From Salinisphaera sp049568105 (GTDB taxonomy: Bacteria > Pseudomonadota > Gammaproteobacteria > Nevskiales > Salinisphaeraceae): 64,000 bases of DNA. The notes beneath the pieces were generated by a model. That model was not told the DNA's origin. It saw only the letters and a program-made list of their open reading frames with translations, and searched no databases. Each line of letters starts with the position of its first letter. Within the stretch, counting starts at the first letter, position 1. Shown piece by piece: positions 1-9,045 of this stretch. The stretch lies in contig NZ_CP145335.1 of assembly GCF_049568105.1 (NCBI RefSeq), forward strand, positions 992,001-1,056,000. The letters are read 5' to 3'. A program made the translations under genes and the position numbers.

Positions 1-2
1 CG

Positions 3-569
3 ACCTTCGACGAGCCGGCCGCACGCCACGTCCAGGTGGCCGATATGGTCATCGAAAAAGCCAAGCGTCTGGTCGAGCACAAGAAGGACGTGGTGGTTCT
101 GTTGGATTCCATTACCCGGCTGGCACGCGCCTACAATACGGTCGCGCCGTCGTCCGGCAAAGTGCTGACCGGTGGTGTCGACGCCAACGCCCTGCAGAAG
201 CCCAAGCGGTTCTTTGGTGCAGCCCGTAACGTCGAGGAAGGCGGCAGCCTGACGATCATGGCCACCGCGCTGATCGAGACTGGCTCCAAGATGGACGAAG
301 TCATCTACGAGGAGTTCAAGGGCACCGGCAATATGGAAGTCCATCTGGATCGCCGTATTGCCGAGAAACGCATCTACCCGGCTATCCATGTCAATCGCTC
401 CGGCACGCGCCGCGAGGAGAAGATGGTGCCGCAGGACGAGCTGCAGCGTATGTGGGTGCTGCGCAAGCTGTTGCACGGCATGGACGATCTGGCCGCCATG
501 GAACTGCTCATCGATCGCATGAAGCAGACCAAGACCAATGCCGAGTTCTTCGAGTCGATGAAGCGCTAG
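3..569 (+). CDS. rho: Transcription termination factor Rho, C-terminal part (5' end outside window)
   Basis: The frame is open from the window edge (TFDEPAARH...) to the TAG at 567-569, giving the last ~188 residues of a protein normally ~420 long. It covers the C-terminal part of the RecA-like ATPase domain of the hexameric RNA helicase that terminates transcription. Visible family blocks are the Walker B-like VVVLLDSITRLARAYN, the Q/R-loop region around PSSGKVLTGGVD, and the FGAARNVEEGGSLTI stretch. The N-terminal RNA-binding domain and Walker A lie upstream of the window. A strong intrinsic terminator follows 28 bp after the stop, so this is the last gene of its transcript. Identification is certain; the start cannot be seen. 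Confidence 0.97.
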   Translation, partial: TFDEPAARHVQVADMVIEKAKRLVEHKKDVVVLLDSITRLARAYNTVAPSSGKVLTGGVDANALQKPKRFFGAARNVEEGGSLTIMATALIETGSKMDEVIYEEFKGTGNMEVHLDRRIAEKRIYPAIHVNRSGTRREEKMVPQDELQRMWVLRKLLHGMDDLAAMELLIDRMKQTKTNAEFFESMKR

Positions 570-596
570 TCGGCACCGACCGGAATCGGCAACAAG

Positions 597-624
597 AAAA
601 GCGGGCCCCTGGGCCCGCTTTTTT
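597..624 (+). terminator. Rho-independent terminator of rho
   Basis: An 8-bp perfect GC stem (601-608 with 611-618, 2-nt loop) is extended by an A-run at 597-600 pairing with the T-run at 619-624. The stem plus six Ts directly after rho is a textbook intrinsic terminator. The A-run on the other side means it could also act on transcripts arriving from pqiC on the minus strand. Confidence 0.92.
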
Positions 625-680
625 AATGTCCGCTCGATCGTTCCGGAGAAGGACGATGGAAGGGCATCAGCATGTGCCGA

Positions 681-1304
681 TTAGTGCTGTGTCGCGCGCT
701 GTTCGAGTGCGCTGCCTACGTTGGAAGCGATCGAGTCGCCGACTGTCTGCCAGCCCTGCGATAGGCTGGAGACCAGCGCCGGATAGCCGTCGCGGGGTAA
801 GGGCGTACGGCGTTTGAAAGTGCGGCTGGCGACGGTGGCGCCCTGCGGCCCGATCAGCGTCCAGCGCCCGGCGACGACGGCGTTGCCGCCGTAGTGGCCG
901 AAAAAACTGTCGATATAGGTGCGTAGTCGATAGCTTGCATTTTGTGCGTTGGCTGGCCGACTTAGGTTCACGCCGGGCAGTTCGGAAGCCAGCACGCCAT
1001 ACAGCGTATCGGTGAGCTGGTCGGTAAGCGGTGCAGCCCAACGATTGTTGTTGGCGACGACGATGCGATGCACCTCGGTCTGGTACACGATGCCGCCCTG
1101 GTCGAGATAGGACGCCACCGCCACCGGTGCGATCGCCAGGCTTGGTGCGCCTGGGGTCGAGGTCTTGTCTGGCGCCGACGGCCCATCCTCGAGAACGAAC
1201 AGCGACGGCGATCCGTCGTCGCCTGTCGTCGCGCAGCCCGAGATCAATAATAGGGCCGCGCTGAGCAGCAGTATCGATGTGGCGCGCATAGAACGATCGG
1301 TCAT
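681..1304 (-). CDS. pqiC: PqiC/YmbA-type outer-membrane lipoprotein of the Pqi transport system
   Basis: A 207-residue protein with a lipoprotein signal: a hydrophobic segment (residues ~10-21) ends in the lipobox LISGC with the lipidated Cys at 24. The body matches the ABC-transport auxiliary / DUF330 (PqiC) family. Its ATG overlaps the pqiB stop as ATGA at 1301-1304, so it is translationally coupled as the last gene of pqiA-pqiB-pqiC. In E. coli PqiC sits in the outer membrane and contacts the PqiB tube that spans the periplasm for lipid transport; the same role is inferred here. Residue 6 is a second possible Met start, but the ATGA overlap favours the first. Confidence 0.9.
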   Translation of the reverse strand: MTDRSMRATSILLLSAALLLISGCATTGDDGSPSLFVLEDGPSAPDKTSTPGAPSLAIAPVAVASYLDQGGIVYQTEVHRIVVANNNRWAAPLTDQLTDTLYGVLASELPGVNLSRPANAQNASYRLRTYIDSFFGHYGGNAVVAGRWTLIGPQGATVASRTFKRRTPLPRDGYPALVSSLSQGWQTVGDSIASNVGSALEQRATQH

Positions 1305-2971
1305 TGATGGGCCTTGGGAACGGGATCCTCACCCTCGGGGCGGCCGAAGATCAGCGAATTGGGATGATCGCGCAGCGTGCGGGTCAGCGGCGCGGCATCG
1401 TCGAGTACCTGATTGAGCTTGTCCAGCGTGTGATTGAGCTGTTGGTATCCGCGCGAGCCCTGCTGGAAGTTGTCGAGCGTGCCCTGCAGCCGTTCGAGGG
1501 TCTGGTTGATCTCCTCGGGCAGCTCCTGGGTACTGCGCTGGCCGAGCAGGTCGTTGACGTGATGGGTCGACTGGCGCAACTGTTCGAGCGTGTCGTTGGT
1601 GGTGTTCACCGTGTCCTTGAGCTGGTTGACGATCGGGGCGACATCGAGATCGTTGAGTTTGTCCATCAGGTTCGATAGTTGCTGCTGGATACTCGTGATC
1701 TGGCTCGGCTTGCTCGGGAAGACCGGATACTGGCCGACCTTCTGTAGCGTGACCTCGTCGGCATGATGGTCGAAGTTCAATTCGATCATCATCGAGCCGG
1801 TCAGCAGGTTGGAGGATTTGATGGTCGCGCGCAGGCCGTGCTTGAAAAAGCGCCGGTTGTGCATGCGCCATTCTTCATCGCTCCAATGCGCCCAGGCCAG
1901 GCTCGGCCGCTGTGGCTCGATCGCAATCAGCACAGGGATCTTGAAATCCGCAAAGCCGTCGAGCTTGAAGTTGTCGCGATAGAAGGGCACTTCTTCGACC
2001 GTGCCGACGCGCAGCCCGCGATATTCGACCGGGGCGCCGGCCGACAGGCCGCGGACTGAGTCGTTGAGCAGGACGACGTATTCGATCTTGCGATCGAATC
2101 GATCCTGGACGGCAGCATTGCGCGTTTCGTACAGCTCGAACTGGTGGCCATCGGCGACTGTTTGGCCGGCTGCTACATCGTCGGCTAAGCCAAAGGTAAT
2201 GCCGCCAGCCAGCACGCTTTGCAGTGAGCCGAGCCGGACGTCGAGGCCGTCGGAGCCCAGCTTAAAATCCACGCCGGAGCGCAGCCAGAACTGGGTCGAG
2301 GCCGTAATCAGTCTCGAAAATGGCTCACGGACAAAGATGGTGTAGATGGTCTGGCGCTTGTCGACCGAGAATTGGCTGTCCTCGATACGGCCGACGTTCT
2401 GGCCCTGATAGACGATCGGGTCGCCGACCGACAGCGTATTATCACCGGAGTTGACCAGTTTGATGGTCACGCCCGGTTGATTGCTCGGCGTCGGCGGCGG
2501 GTTGTCCTGGATCTTGAAGCGGCGTTTGTCACTGCCGGTTTTGGCCGGTCGCATTTCCAGATAGGCCCCCGACAGAATGGTATTCAGACCGGTCACGCCT
2601 TCTGGCCCGACCCGGGGCTTGACCACCCAAAATTTGGCGTGGTCGCCCAGCAAATCGGTGGTCTCCGGATTCATCTGTACCGTGATCACTGCGCCCTGGT
2701 AATCGTCGGCCAGCTCGACCTGGGTCACGTGGCCGACCGTCACGCTGCGGACCTTGAGATCGGTGTGGCCGGCCTCGATGCCTTCGGCGGTGTCGGCATG
2801 CAGTACCACGGTCGGCCCACGCGAGGCGAAGTTGTCGTAGACCAGCCAAGCACCGATCAGCAGTGCGGCCAACGGAATCAGCCAGACCGGCGAAATCCGC
2901 CAGCGGCCAGTGTCATCGGACAATTCGGCGGTATCGTCGGGCGGGTTATCGCTCATGGGCATGCGACTCAT
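1301..2971 (-). CDS. pqiB: PqiB, MCE-domain protein of the intermembrane lipid transport system
   Basis: A 556-residue protein with one N-terminal membrane helix (about residues 30-46) followed by three MCE-type repeats; repeated blocks of the type GIEAGHTDLKVRSVTVGHV, GDPIVYQGQNVGRI and GAPVEYRGLRVGTVEEV are visible. A coiled-coil-like C-terminus (residues ~430-530, Gln/Leu rich) fits the needle formed by stacked PqiB hexamers. It lies between pqiA, which it overlaps, and pqiC (ATGA overlap). Possible starts are ATGs at 2971, 2962 and 2956; none has a convincing ribosome-binding site, so the first is given. The length is close to E. coli PqiB (~546). Role in moving lipids between membranes is inferred from the family. 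Confidence 0.93.
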   Translation of the reverse strand: MSRMPMSDNPPDDTAELSDDTGRWRISPVWLIPLAALLIGAWLVYDNFASRGPTVVLHADTAEGIEAGHTDLKVRSVTVGHVTQVELADDYQGAVITVQMNPETTDLLGDHAKFWVVKPRVGPEGVTGLNTILSGAYLEMRPAKTGSDKRRFKIQDNPPPTPSNQPGVTIKLVNSGDNTLSVGDPIVYQGQNVGRIEDSQFSVDKRQTIYTIFVREPFSRLITASTQFWLRSGVDFKLGSDGLDVRLGSLQSVLAGGITFGLADDVAAGQTVADGHQFELYETRNAAVQDRFDRKIEYVVLLNDSVRGLSAGAPVEYRGLRVGTVEEVPFYRDNFKLDGFADFKIPVLIAIEPQRPSLAWAHWSDEEWRMHNRRFFKHGLRATIKSSNLLTGSMMIELNFDHHADEVTLQKVGQYPVFPSKPSQITSIQQQLSNLMDKLNDLDVAPIVNQLKDTVNTTNDTLEQLRQSTHHVNDLLGQRSTQELPEEINQTLERLQGTLDNFQQGSRGYQQLNHTLDKLNQVLDDAAPLTRTLRDHPNSLIFGRPEGEDPVPKAHQ

Positions 2972-4241
2972 TGGGCCAGAGCAGCCGGGTATCGAAAACG
3001 AGGGCGGCGATCATGGTCAAAACCACGACCGACGCAAAAGCGATCGCGCCAGGGCCGGGCTGGATCGATATCAACGAACCGGCCTGTACCAGGGTGGCCA
3101 GTACGGCCACCACGAAGACATCGATCATCGACCAGCGGCCGATCTTTTCAGTGACCCGGTACGCCCGGGTATGGGTTAACGATGCGTTCGGACGCTTTTC
3201 GCGTGCGGCCATGATACATAGCCAGCCCATAGCGATGATCTTCGAAATCGGCACCACGATACTGGCCAGGAAAATGATTGCCGCGATCGGCCAGTCGCCG
3301 GAAGCCGCCAGATGCAGCACGCCGCCGACAATGGTCTGGGGCTCGGTATTGCCCAGCTGTTCAGTGGACAAGACCGGGTAAGTATTGGCTGGAATATAGG
3401 CGATCGTGGCCGTGACCAGTAGCGCCCAGGTCCATTGCAGGCGATTGATATGCCGCAGCCGATGATGTTTGCCGCAGCGCGGGCAGGCCGTCGGCGTTGC
3501 GGCCACGAACGGGGTGTCGCAGGCACGACAGGCCACCACCGATTGGCGGTGCCCAGGGGCGCCGGCGGTGACCCCCGGGGGCGGCTGGGGTGGAGGCACG
3601 AGGCTGTCCCATAGCCGCACCCAATCGATCAGGCGCATGGCCTGGATTAGGGCCAGCGAGTAGCCGCAGAATGCGATGAATGAGGCATGCACCTGGATAT
3701 CGGCCAGCGAGATGATCTTGATCAGGCTGACCAGTACGCCGACCACGAACACATCGGTCATCATCCACGGTTCCAGAGGCCGTATCCGGCGGGCGATGGC
3801 GATCGCCCCGGGCAGGCGCCGGCCCGGTCTCGCGCCGAGACAGAGATAGAGCAGGGCGATCAGATACAGGCCTGGTAGGCCAACGGTCGTGGCCAGCAGC
3901 AGAGCCGCCAGAATGCCGTAATCGTCGGCGACCAGGGCGCCGACGGTATCGGCGAAATTCATCGTGTGCCCGACGCCGTGCGAGGAAAAACCTAGAAACG
4001 GGAATACAAAGACCAGCGCGAGCAGAATCAGTGCGGCACAGAGCCAAGCCAGAAGCGGCTGGAGGCCCGAGCGCGCCGGCCCGGTCAGATGGTGGTAGCA
4101 GCGCGGACAATGGGCGCGTTGGCCGAGAGCCCGGTCTGGCAGTCGCACCAGCCAGTCGCACTCGCCGCATAGCGCCAGTCGCGGCGCAGCCCCGGCTGCC
4201 GGGTCGGCCATTTCAGACCGACCCGGCAGCTGGGGCCACAT
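2946..4241 (-). CDS. pqiA: PqiA, inner-membrane paraquat-inducible protein A
   Basis: A polytopic inner-membrane protein with duplicated architecture. Each half begins with a zinc-ribbon-like pair of CxxC motifs (CGEC at 25-28 and CPRC at 45-48; a second CRAC...CPRC set near the middle) followed by about four hydrophobic helices. This is the classic PqiA/YebS layout. The stop overlaps the start region of pqiB, so the two are coupled. The first Met is at 4241; an internal ATG at 4211 (MADPAAG...) would leave more space after gltA and is equally likely, since neither has a clear Shine-Dalgarno. It follows gltA on the same strand by 17-47 bp, so some readthrough from gltA is plausible. Confidence 0.92.
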   Translation of the reverse strand: MWPQLPGRSEMADPAAGAAPRLALCGECDWLVRLPDRALGQRAHCPRCYHHLTGPARSGLQPLLAWLCAALILLALVFVFPFLGFSSHGVGHTMNFADTVGALVADDYGILAALLLATTVGLPGLYLIALLYLCLGARPGRRLPGAIAIARRIRPLEPWMMTDVFVVGVLVSLIKIISLADIQVHASFIAFCGYSLALIQAMRLIDWVRLWDSLVPPPQPPPGVTAGAPGHRQSVVACRACDTPFVAATPTACPRCGKHHRLRHINRLQWTWALLVTATIAYIPANTYPVLSTEQLGNTEPQTIVGGVLHLAASGDWPIAAIIFLASIVVPISKIIAMGWLCIMAAREKRPNASLTHTRAYRVTEKIGRWSMIDVFVVAVLATLVQAGSLISIQPGPGAIAFASVVVLTMIAALVFDTRLLWPNESHAHER

Positions 4242-4258
4242 CGCAGGCAGTCGATCGT

Positions 4259-5551
4259 TTAGCGATTGTCGATATCGACGTAGTCACGCAGGGTGTAGCC
4301 GGTATACACCTGACGCGGACGGGCGATACGCATCTTCGGATCGGACATCATTTCGCACCAGTGCGAGGCCCAGCCGACCGTACGCGCGATGGCGAACATC
4401 GGCGTGAACATGTTCAGCGGGATACCCAGCGCCTGGTAGATGATGCCGGAGTAGAAATCGACGTTCGGATACAGCTTGCGCTCGACGAAGTAGTCGTCTT
4501 CCAGCGCCACCCGTTCGAGCTCCAGGGCCAGTTCGAACAGTTTGTTGTTCTGCATGTTGTAGTGTTCGAGGATCTGGTGGCAGTAGCCCCGAATCACCTT
4601 GGCCCGTGGGTCGAAGTTCTTGTAGACACGATGGCCGAAGCCCATCAGCTTGAACGGATCGTCCTTGTCCTTGGCCTTGTCGAGATACTTCGAGACCTGC
4701 GAGGCATCGCCGATCTCGGCCAGCATATTGAGCACGGCCTCGTTGGCGCCGCCGTGGGCCGGACCCCAGAGTGCGGCGATACCGGTGGAGATCGCGGCAT
4801 AGGGGTTGGCACCGGTCGAGCCGGCCATGCGCACGGTCGAGGTCGAGGCGTTCTGCTCGTGATCGGCGTGCAGGATGAACAGCACATCCAGTGCCTTGGC
4901 GGCCACCGGATCGACTTCGTATTCCTCGGCCGGTACCGCGAACATCATGCGCAGCAGGTTCGAGGTGTAGTCGAGATGGTTTTTCGGCCCGATCTTGGGC
5001 TGGCCGATCGAGTGTTTGTAGGCCGCAGCCGCGATGGTCGGCATCTTGGCGATCATGCGATGGGCGAAGATCTCGCGATGCTCGGGATCCCGGATGTCGG
5101 TCTTGTCGTGATAGAACGCCGACAGCGAGCCCACGATGCCGGTCAAGATCGCCATCGGATGGGCATCGTAGTGGAAGCCGTCGTAGAACTTCACCAGCGA
5201 TTCGTTGAGCATCGTGTGATGCGTGATCGCGTCCCGGAAGTTGTCCATCTCGTCCTTGCCGGGCAGCTCGCCATTGAGCAGCAGGTAGCAGACTTCGAGA
5301 TAGCTCGACTTGTCGGCCAGTTCCTGAACCGAGTAGCCGCGATACATCAGACGGCCGTTTTCACCGTCGATGAAAGTGATGTCGGAATCACAGCTGCAGG
5401 TCGCAGTGAAGGCCGGGTCGTAGGTGAATACGCCTTGCTTCTGGTTCAGGCCACGCACATCGACAGCCGGTGTGCCCAGCGTGCCTTCGACGAGGGGTAG
5501 TTCGGCGCTGTTGCTGTCGTCGCCGTTCGTCAGTTTGTATGTCTGGGCCAT
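4259..5551 (-). CDS. gltA: Citrate synthase (type II, hexameric family)
   Basis: 430 residues, matching the ~427 of E. coli GltA. The enzyme condenses oxaloacetate and acetyl-CoA in the first step of the TCA cycle. Seen in sequence: the N-terminal FTYDPAF/CSCDSDITFIDGENG block, the HADHEQNASTSTVR active-site region, the GFGHRVYKNFDPRA catalytic-histidine loop and the NVDFYSG block with the catalytic aspartate. The reading frame stays open far upstream (to 5830), but the ATG at 5551 (MAQTYKL) has a GGGAG ribosome-binding site and agrees with family length, so it is used. Its start lies 32 bp past the malic enzyme stop, so the two central-metabolism genes are probably co-transcribed. Confidence 0.97.
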   Translation of the reverse strand: MAQTYKLTNGDDSNSAELPLVEGTLGTPAVDVRGLNQKQGVFTYDPAFTATCSCDSDITFIDGENGRLMYRGYSVQELADKSSYLEVCYLLLNGELPGKDEMDNFRDAITHHTMLNESLVKFYDGFHYDAHPMAILTGIVGSLSAFYHDKTDIRDPEHREIFAHRMIAKMPTIAAAAYKHSIGQPKIGPKNHLDYTSNLLRMMFAVPAEEYEVDPVAAKALDVLFILHADHEQNASTSTVRMAGSTGANPYAAISTGIAALWGPAHGGANEAVLNMLAEIGDASQVSKYLDKAKDKDDPFKLMGFGHRVYKNFDPRAKVIRGYCHQILEHYNMQNNKLFELALELERVALEDDYFVERKLYPNVDFYSGIIYQALGIPLNMFTPMFAIARTVGWASHWCEMMSDPKMRIARPRQVYTGYTLRDYVDIDNR

Positions 5552-5583
5552 AGTGGGTCTCCCGAAGGTTGCCGCAAATTCGC

Positions 5584-6855
5584 CTACTGATCGGTAATGT
5601 CGATCGCAGGCTGCGGATAATGCGAAGGGTAGTCGGTGCGTGCTACGCCGGTTTCCTCTGCGGCAGCAGCGACCGCCGGCGGCACGAAATCGATCAGGCG
5701 CGGGTCGAAGGGGCTCGGCACGATATAGTCCGGTCCGAACGACATGCGGTCTTTGTCGTGGGCTTCCAGCACGGTGTTGGGTACCGGCCGACGGGCGAGC
5801 TCGCCCATGGCGCGGGCGGCGGCGACGCACATCGACATGTTGATGCGTCGCGCGCGCACGTCCAGCGCGCCGCGAAAGATATAAGGGAAGCCCAGCACGT
5901 TATTGATCTGGTTCGGATAGTCCGAGCGTCCGGTGGCCATGATCAGGTCGTCGCGCACGGACTTGGCGTCTTCCGGCGTAATTTCCGGATTGGGATTGGA
6001 CAGCGCGAACACCACTGGCTTGGCCGGCATGGCGCCGATCTGTTCCTTGGAGACCGTGTCCGGCCCGGACAGGCCGATGAATACATCGGCGATCGCCATC
6101 ACATCATCGAGTGTGCGCATGTCGGTGCTGGTGGCGAACTTGGCCTTGTATTTCGATAGATCGTCGCGGCCGTTGTGGATCACGCCCTTGCTGTCGCACA
6201 TGAAGATATTGTCGCGGCTCGCACCCATTTCGATCAGCAGATCCATCGATGCGATAGCGGCCGCGCCGGCACCCATGCACACGATCTTGGCCTCGGACAG
6301 AGTTTTGTCCTGCAGTTCCAGGGCGTTGATCAGGCCCGCGCCGACGATGATGGCGGTGCCGTGCTGGTCGTCATGAAAGACCGGAATATCGAGCCGCTCG
6401 ATCAGCGCGTTCTCGATCTCGAAGCAATGCGGGGCGGCGATATCTTCGAGGTTAATGCCGCCGAAGGTCGGGGCGATCCGGGCGACCGTGTCGATCATCG
6501 CCTCGGCGGTATCGGCGTCGACTTCGATATCGAATACGTCGATATCGGCGAATTTCTTGAACAGGACGGCCTTGCCTTCCATCACTGGCTTGCTGGCCAA
6601 TGCCCCGGTATTGCCAAGTCCGAGCACCGCGGTGCCGTTTGAGATCACCGCGACCAGATTGCCCTTGGAAGTATAGCGATAGGCGTCTTCGGGATTATCC
6701 CGAATCGCCTTGACCGGTTCGGCCACCCCGGGGGTATAGGCCAAGGACAATTCACCGTAGGTGGTGAACGGTTTAGTCACCGAAATACCCAGCTTCCCCG
6801 GCTTGGGGCGGGCGTGGTAATCCAGAGCTTCCTGTTTACGCGAATATTCGGCCAT
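5584..6855 (-). CDS. NAD(P)-dependent malic enzyme, short form without phosphotransacetylase domain
   Basis: 423 residues. It oxidatively decarboxylates malate to pyruvate. The malic N-terminal domain shows SLAYTPGVAEPVKAI and the metal-binding DDQHGTA, and the NAD(P)-binding C-terminal domain shows the CMGAGAAAIA glycine motif and ALSNPNPEI. The MaeB proteins of many Proteobacteria carry an extra ~320-residue phosphotransacetylase-like C-terminal domain; here the protein ends just after the catalytic region, so this is the short form. Cofactor choice cannot be decided by eye. It lies directly upstream of gltA on the same strand, so pyruvate supply and citrate synthesis are encoded together. 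Confidence 0.93.
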   Translation of the reverse strand: MAEYSRKQEALDYHARPKPGKLGISVTKPFTTYGELSLAYTPGVAEPVKAIRDNPEDAYRYTSKGNLVAVISNGTAVLGLGNTGALASKPVMEGKAVLFKKFADIDVFDIEVDADTAEAMIDTVARIAPTFGGINLEDIAAPHCFEIENALIERLDIPVFHDDQHGTAIIVGAGLINALELQDKTLSEAKIVCMGAGAAAIASMDLLIEMGASRDNIFMCDSKGVIHNGRDDLSKYKAKFATSTDMRTLDDVMAIADVFIGLSGPDTVSKEQIGAMPAKPVVFALSNPNPEITPEDAKSVRDDLIMATGRSDYPNQINNVLGFPYIFRGALDVRARRINMSMCVAAARAMGELARRPVPNTVLEAHDKDRMSFGPDYIVPSPFDPRLIDFVPPAVAAAAEETGVARTDYPSHYPQPAIDITDQ

Positions 6856-6986
6856 AAAGCCCGCTCGTCCGTCTCAAGCCGTCGTGCGCTGCCCGCGGCA
6901 TCTGTACAAGGCAAATGACGGTCGAGTATAGACCGCCACCTGCCCGGCGACCAGCCTCGCCGAAGATCGCCTTTAATCCCAGTGAG

Positions 6987-7175
6987 TTAGGCATTTTCCG
7001 GCTCGGTTTCTATGGTTTCGAGCTGGCCGGCGCCGTCGGTCACCACGCTCAGCACGATCGGCTGACAACACACGAAGCAATCTTCGACATAGCGTTGATC
7101 GCCGGCCGTAGCATCCACCACCACGGTGATGGTTTCGCCGCAGTAAGGACAGGTTACGCTTGGTTCTTCGATCAT
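6987..7175 (-). CDS. CPXCG-motif cysteine-rich mini-protein
   Basis: A 62-residue acidic protein with two zinc-knuckle-like pairs: CPYCG at residues 9-13 and CFVCC near 33-37. It matches the small CPXCG cysteine-rich family found in many Gammaproteobacteria, which probably binds one zinc ion through the four cysteines. Its cellular role is not known. It lies alone between hemW and malic enzyme on the minus strand with ~100-130 bp on either side, so it may have its own promoter. The upstream AAGGACA at about 10 nt is a usable ribosome-binding site. Confidence 0.85.
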   Translation of the reverse strand: MIEEPSVTCPYCGETITVVVDATAGDQRYVEDCFVCCQPIVLSVVTDGAGQLETIETEPENA

Positions 7176-7275
7176 GAAATGAGTGTTGTCCTTAGGGGGC
7201 TATCGGGGGATCCGGCGTATCGAGTCCGGCCCGCGACAGGGGGCGCAACATATTGAGGCTGTATATTAATCGCGG

Positions 7276-8457
7276 CTAAACCAGCTCAGCGAGTATCGAA
7301 TCAAGAAAATACCAGCCGTGCGGGCTCGCACGCACCCCGGTCTTGTCGGCCATGATCAAACCGCGCTCGATCGGCACGGCGAGCGTATCGAGCAGATTCG
7401 GCCAGTCCAGACCGGTTCGGGCCTCGTATTCGTCCCGGCGCAGGCCCTGGCGACGACGCAGGCCGTTGAGCAGGGCTTCGAAGCGGGCATCGTCGGCTTC
7501 CAGGGACCGAGTCTCGACGATCGCGGCCGGTGTGCCGGCCGACTGCATATAGCCGGCCGGCCAGCGTTGGCGTGCGGTGCGCAGAATCCGGCCATCGCCC
7601 TGGGTCTGCTTGCCATGGGCGCCGGCACCTACGCCAAGATAATCGCCAAAGCGCCAGTAGTTGTCATTATGGCGGCAACGATGATCGCGGCCCCAGGCCG
7701 AGACCTCATACTGCGTGTAGCCAGCGGCCGTTAGTCGTTCGGAGGCCGCCTCGAACAAATCTGCGATCGTGTCGTCGTCGGGGCGCACTGGGGGGCGACG
7801 ATAAAACGGGGTTCCTGGCTCCAGGGTGAGCTGATAATAAGAAATATGCCCCGGGTTGCGCTCCAGCAGAGTCTCGATATCGGCCAGGCCAGAGTCCAGA
7901 TCCTGGCCGGGCAAGCCGAACATCAGGTCGCAGTTGAGCTGGTCTATGCCCGCCGAGCGCACATCGTCGATCGCTGCCAGGGCTTCTTCCGGGCCGTGGA
8001 TACGACCGAGCGCGGCAAGGCAGCCCGAATCCAGGCTTTGCAGCCCCAGCGAAATGCGATTCACCCCGACTGCGGCCAGGTCGGCGAAGCGGCTGCGTTC
8101 GGTCGTACCCGGGTTGGCTTCCAGGGTGATTTCGCAGTCTGCGCTCAGGCCTGGCGAGTCGGCCAGGGTCTCCAGAATGCGTTCGATGGCAGCCGCCGAG
8201 AACAGGCTCGGGGTACCGCCGCCGATGAACACGCTGTCGATTGAGCGACGCTCGCCGGCCGCCGCGATCGCCCAGTCGGCGACCAGCGCATCGACATAGG
8301 CGGTTTCGGGCAGTGTCGCCGGTGCCCGATGCGAGTTGAAATCGCAGTACGGGCATTTTTTGACGCACCAGGGCAGATGCACATAGGCCGACAGCGGCGT
8401 CGCCGTGGCATCGGCCCGGGCGGATCCAGCCTGTGTTGGGGCGTCAGCGACGCTCAC
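7276..8457 (-). CDS. hemW: Radical SAM heme chaperone HemW (coproporphyrinogen oxidase-like)
   Basis: 393 residues. The N-terminal radical SAM domain carries the cluster motif CxxxCxxC as CVKKCPYC (Cys 31, 35 and 38), followed by GGGTPS (SAM-binding loop). The HNDNYWRFGDY block near residue 270 contains the HNxxYW signature associated with heme binding in HemW. HemW is thought to insert heme into respiratory proteins rather than oxidise coproporphyrinogen. Its 5' end overlaps the rdgB stop by 14 bp, forming rph-rdgB-hemW, an order common in Gammaproteobacteria. Confidence 0.95.
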   Translation of the reverse strand: MSVADAPTQAGSARADATATPLSAYVHLPWCVKKCPYCDFNSHRAPATLPETAYVDALVADWAIAAAGERRSIDSVFIGGGTPSLFSAAAIERILETLADSPGLSADCEITLEANPGTTERSRFADLAAVGVNRISLGLQSLDSGCLAALGRIHGPEEALAAIDDVRSAGIDQLNCDLMFGLPGQDLDSGLADIETLLERNPGHISYYQLTLEPGTPFYRRPPVRPDDDTIADLFEAASERLTAAGYTQYEVSAWGRDHRCRHNDNYWRFGDYLGVGAGAHGKQTQGDGRILRTARQRWPAGYMQSAGTPAAIVETRSLEADDARFEALLNGLRRRQGLRRDEYEARTGLDWPNLLDTLAVPIERGLIMADKTGVRASPHGWYFLDSILAELV

Positions 8458-9043
8458 GGAGCTCGTCGATGAGCTTGATCATGGCACGGCCGCGATGGCT
8501 GATAGCGTTCTTGCGCTCGGCGGGTAGTTCGGCGGCACTGGCATTTTCCTCGGCGACCCAGAATAGCGGGTCATAGCCAAAACCATGCTCGCCGCGCGGG
8601 GCCTCAAGAATATGCCCGCGCCAGCTGCCATGGGCCACGATCGGGGCCGGATCGATCGCCGAGCGGGTCGCGACCAGGCAGCAATGGAATGCGGCACCGC
8701 GATCGGCTTCGGCTACGTCGCCGAGCTCGTCCAGCAGCTTGGCGTTATTGGCGGCGTCATCGCCGTGGGTGTCGGCATAGCGGGCCGAAAAGATACCGGG
8801 CGCGCTGTCCAGGAAATCGACGGCGAGCCCGGAATCGTCGGCGATCGCGGGTAGGCCGGTCGCCGATGCGGCATGCCGGGCCTTGATCAGAGCGTTGTCG
8901 ACAAACGACATGCCGTCTTCCACGGCATCCTCGACGTCGAACTCGGCCTGGGAGACGAGTTCGATATCCAACTCGGACAAAAGAGCAGCCATTTCGGCCA
9001 GCTTGCCGCGATTGGACGAAGCCAGTACCCAGCGTTCACTCAT
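8444..9043 (-). CDS. rdgB: dITP/XTP pyrophosphatase (RdgB/HAM1 family)
   Basis: 199 residues, the usual family size. It hydrolyses non-canonical purine triphosphates such as dITP and XTP to the monophosphates and so keeps them out of DNA. Recognisable blocks are the N-terminal VLASSNRGKLAEM nucleotide-binding loop, DDSGLAVDFLDSAPGIFSARY, the HGSWRG strand, GFGYDPLF and the C-terminal KNAISHRGRA. It starts 2 bp after the rph stop and ends inside the hemW start region, so it is part of one operon. Confidence 0.96.
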   Translation of the reverse strand: MSERWVLASSNRGKLAEMAALLSELDIELVSQAEFDVEDAVEDGMSFVDNALIKARHAASATGLPAIADDSGLAVDFLDSAPGIFSARYADTHGDDAANNAKLLDELGDVAEADRGAAFHCCLVATRSAIDPAPIVAHGSWRGHILEAPRGEHGFGYDPLFWVAEENASAAELPAERKNAISHRGRAMIKLIDELRERR

Positions 9044-9045
9044 GA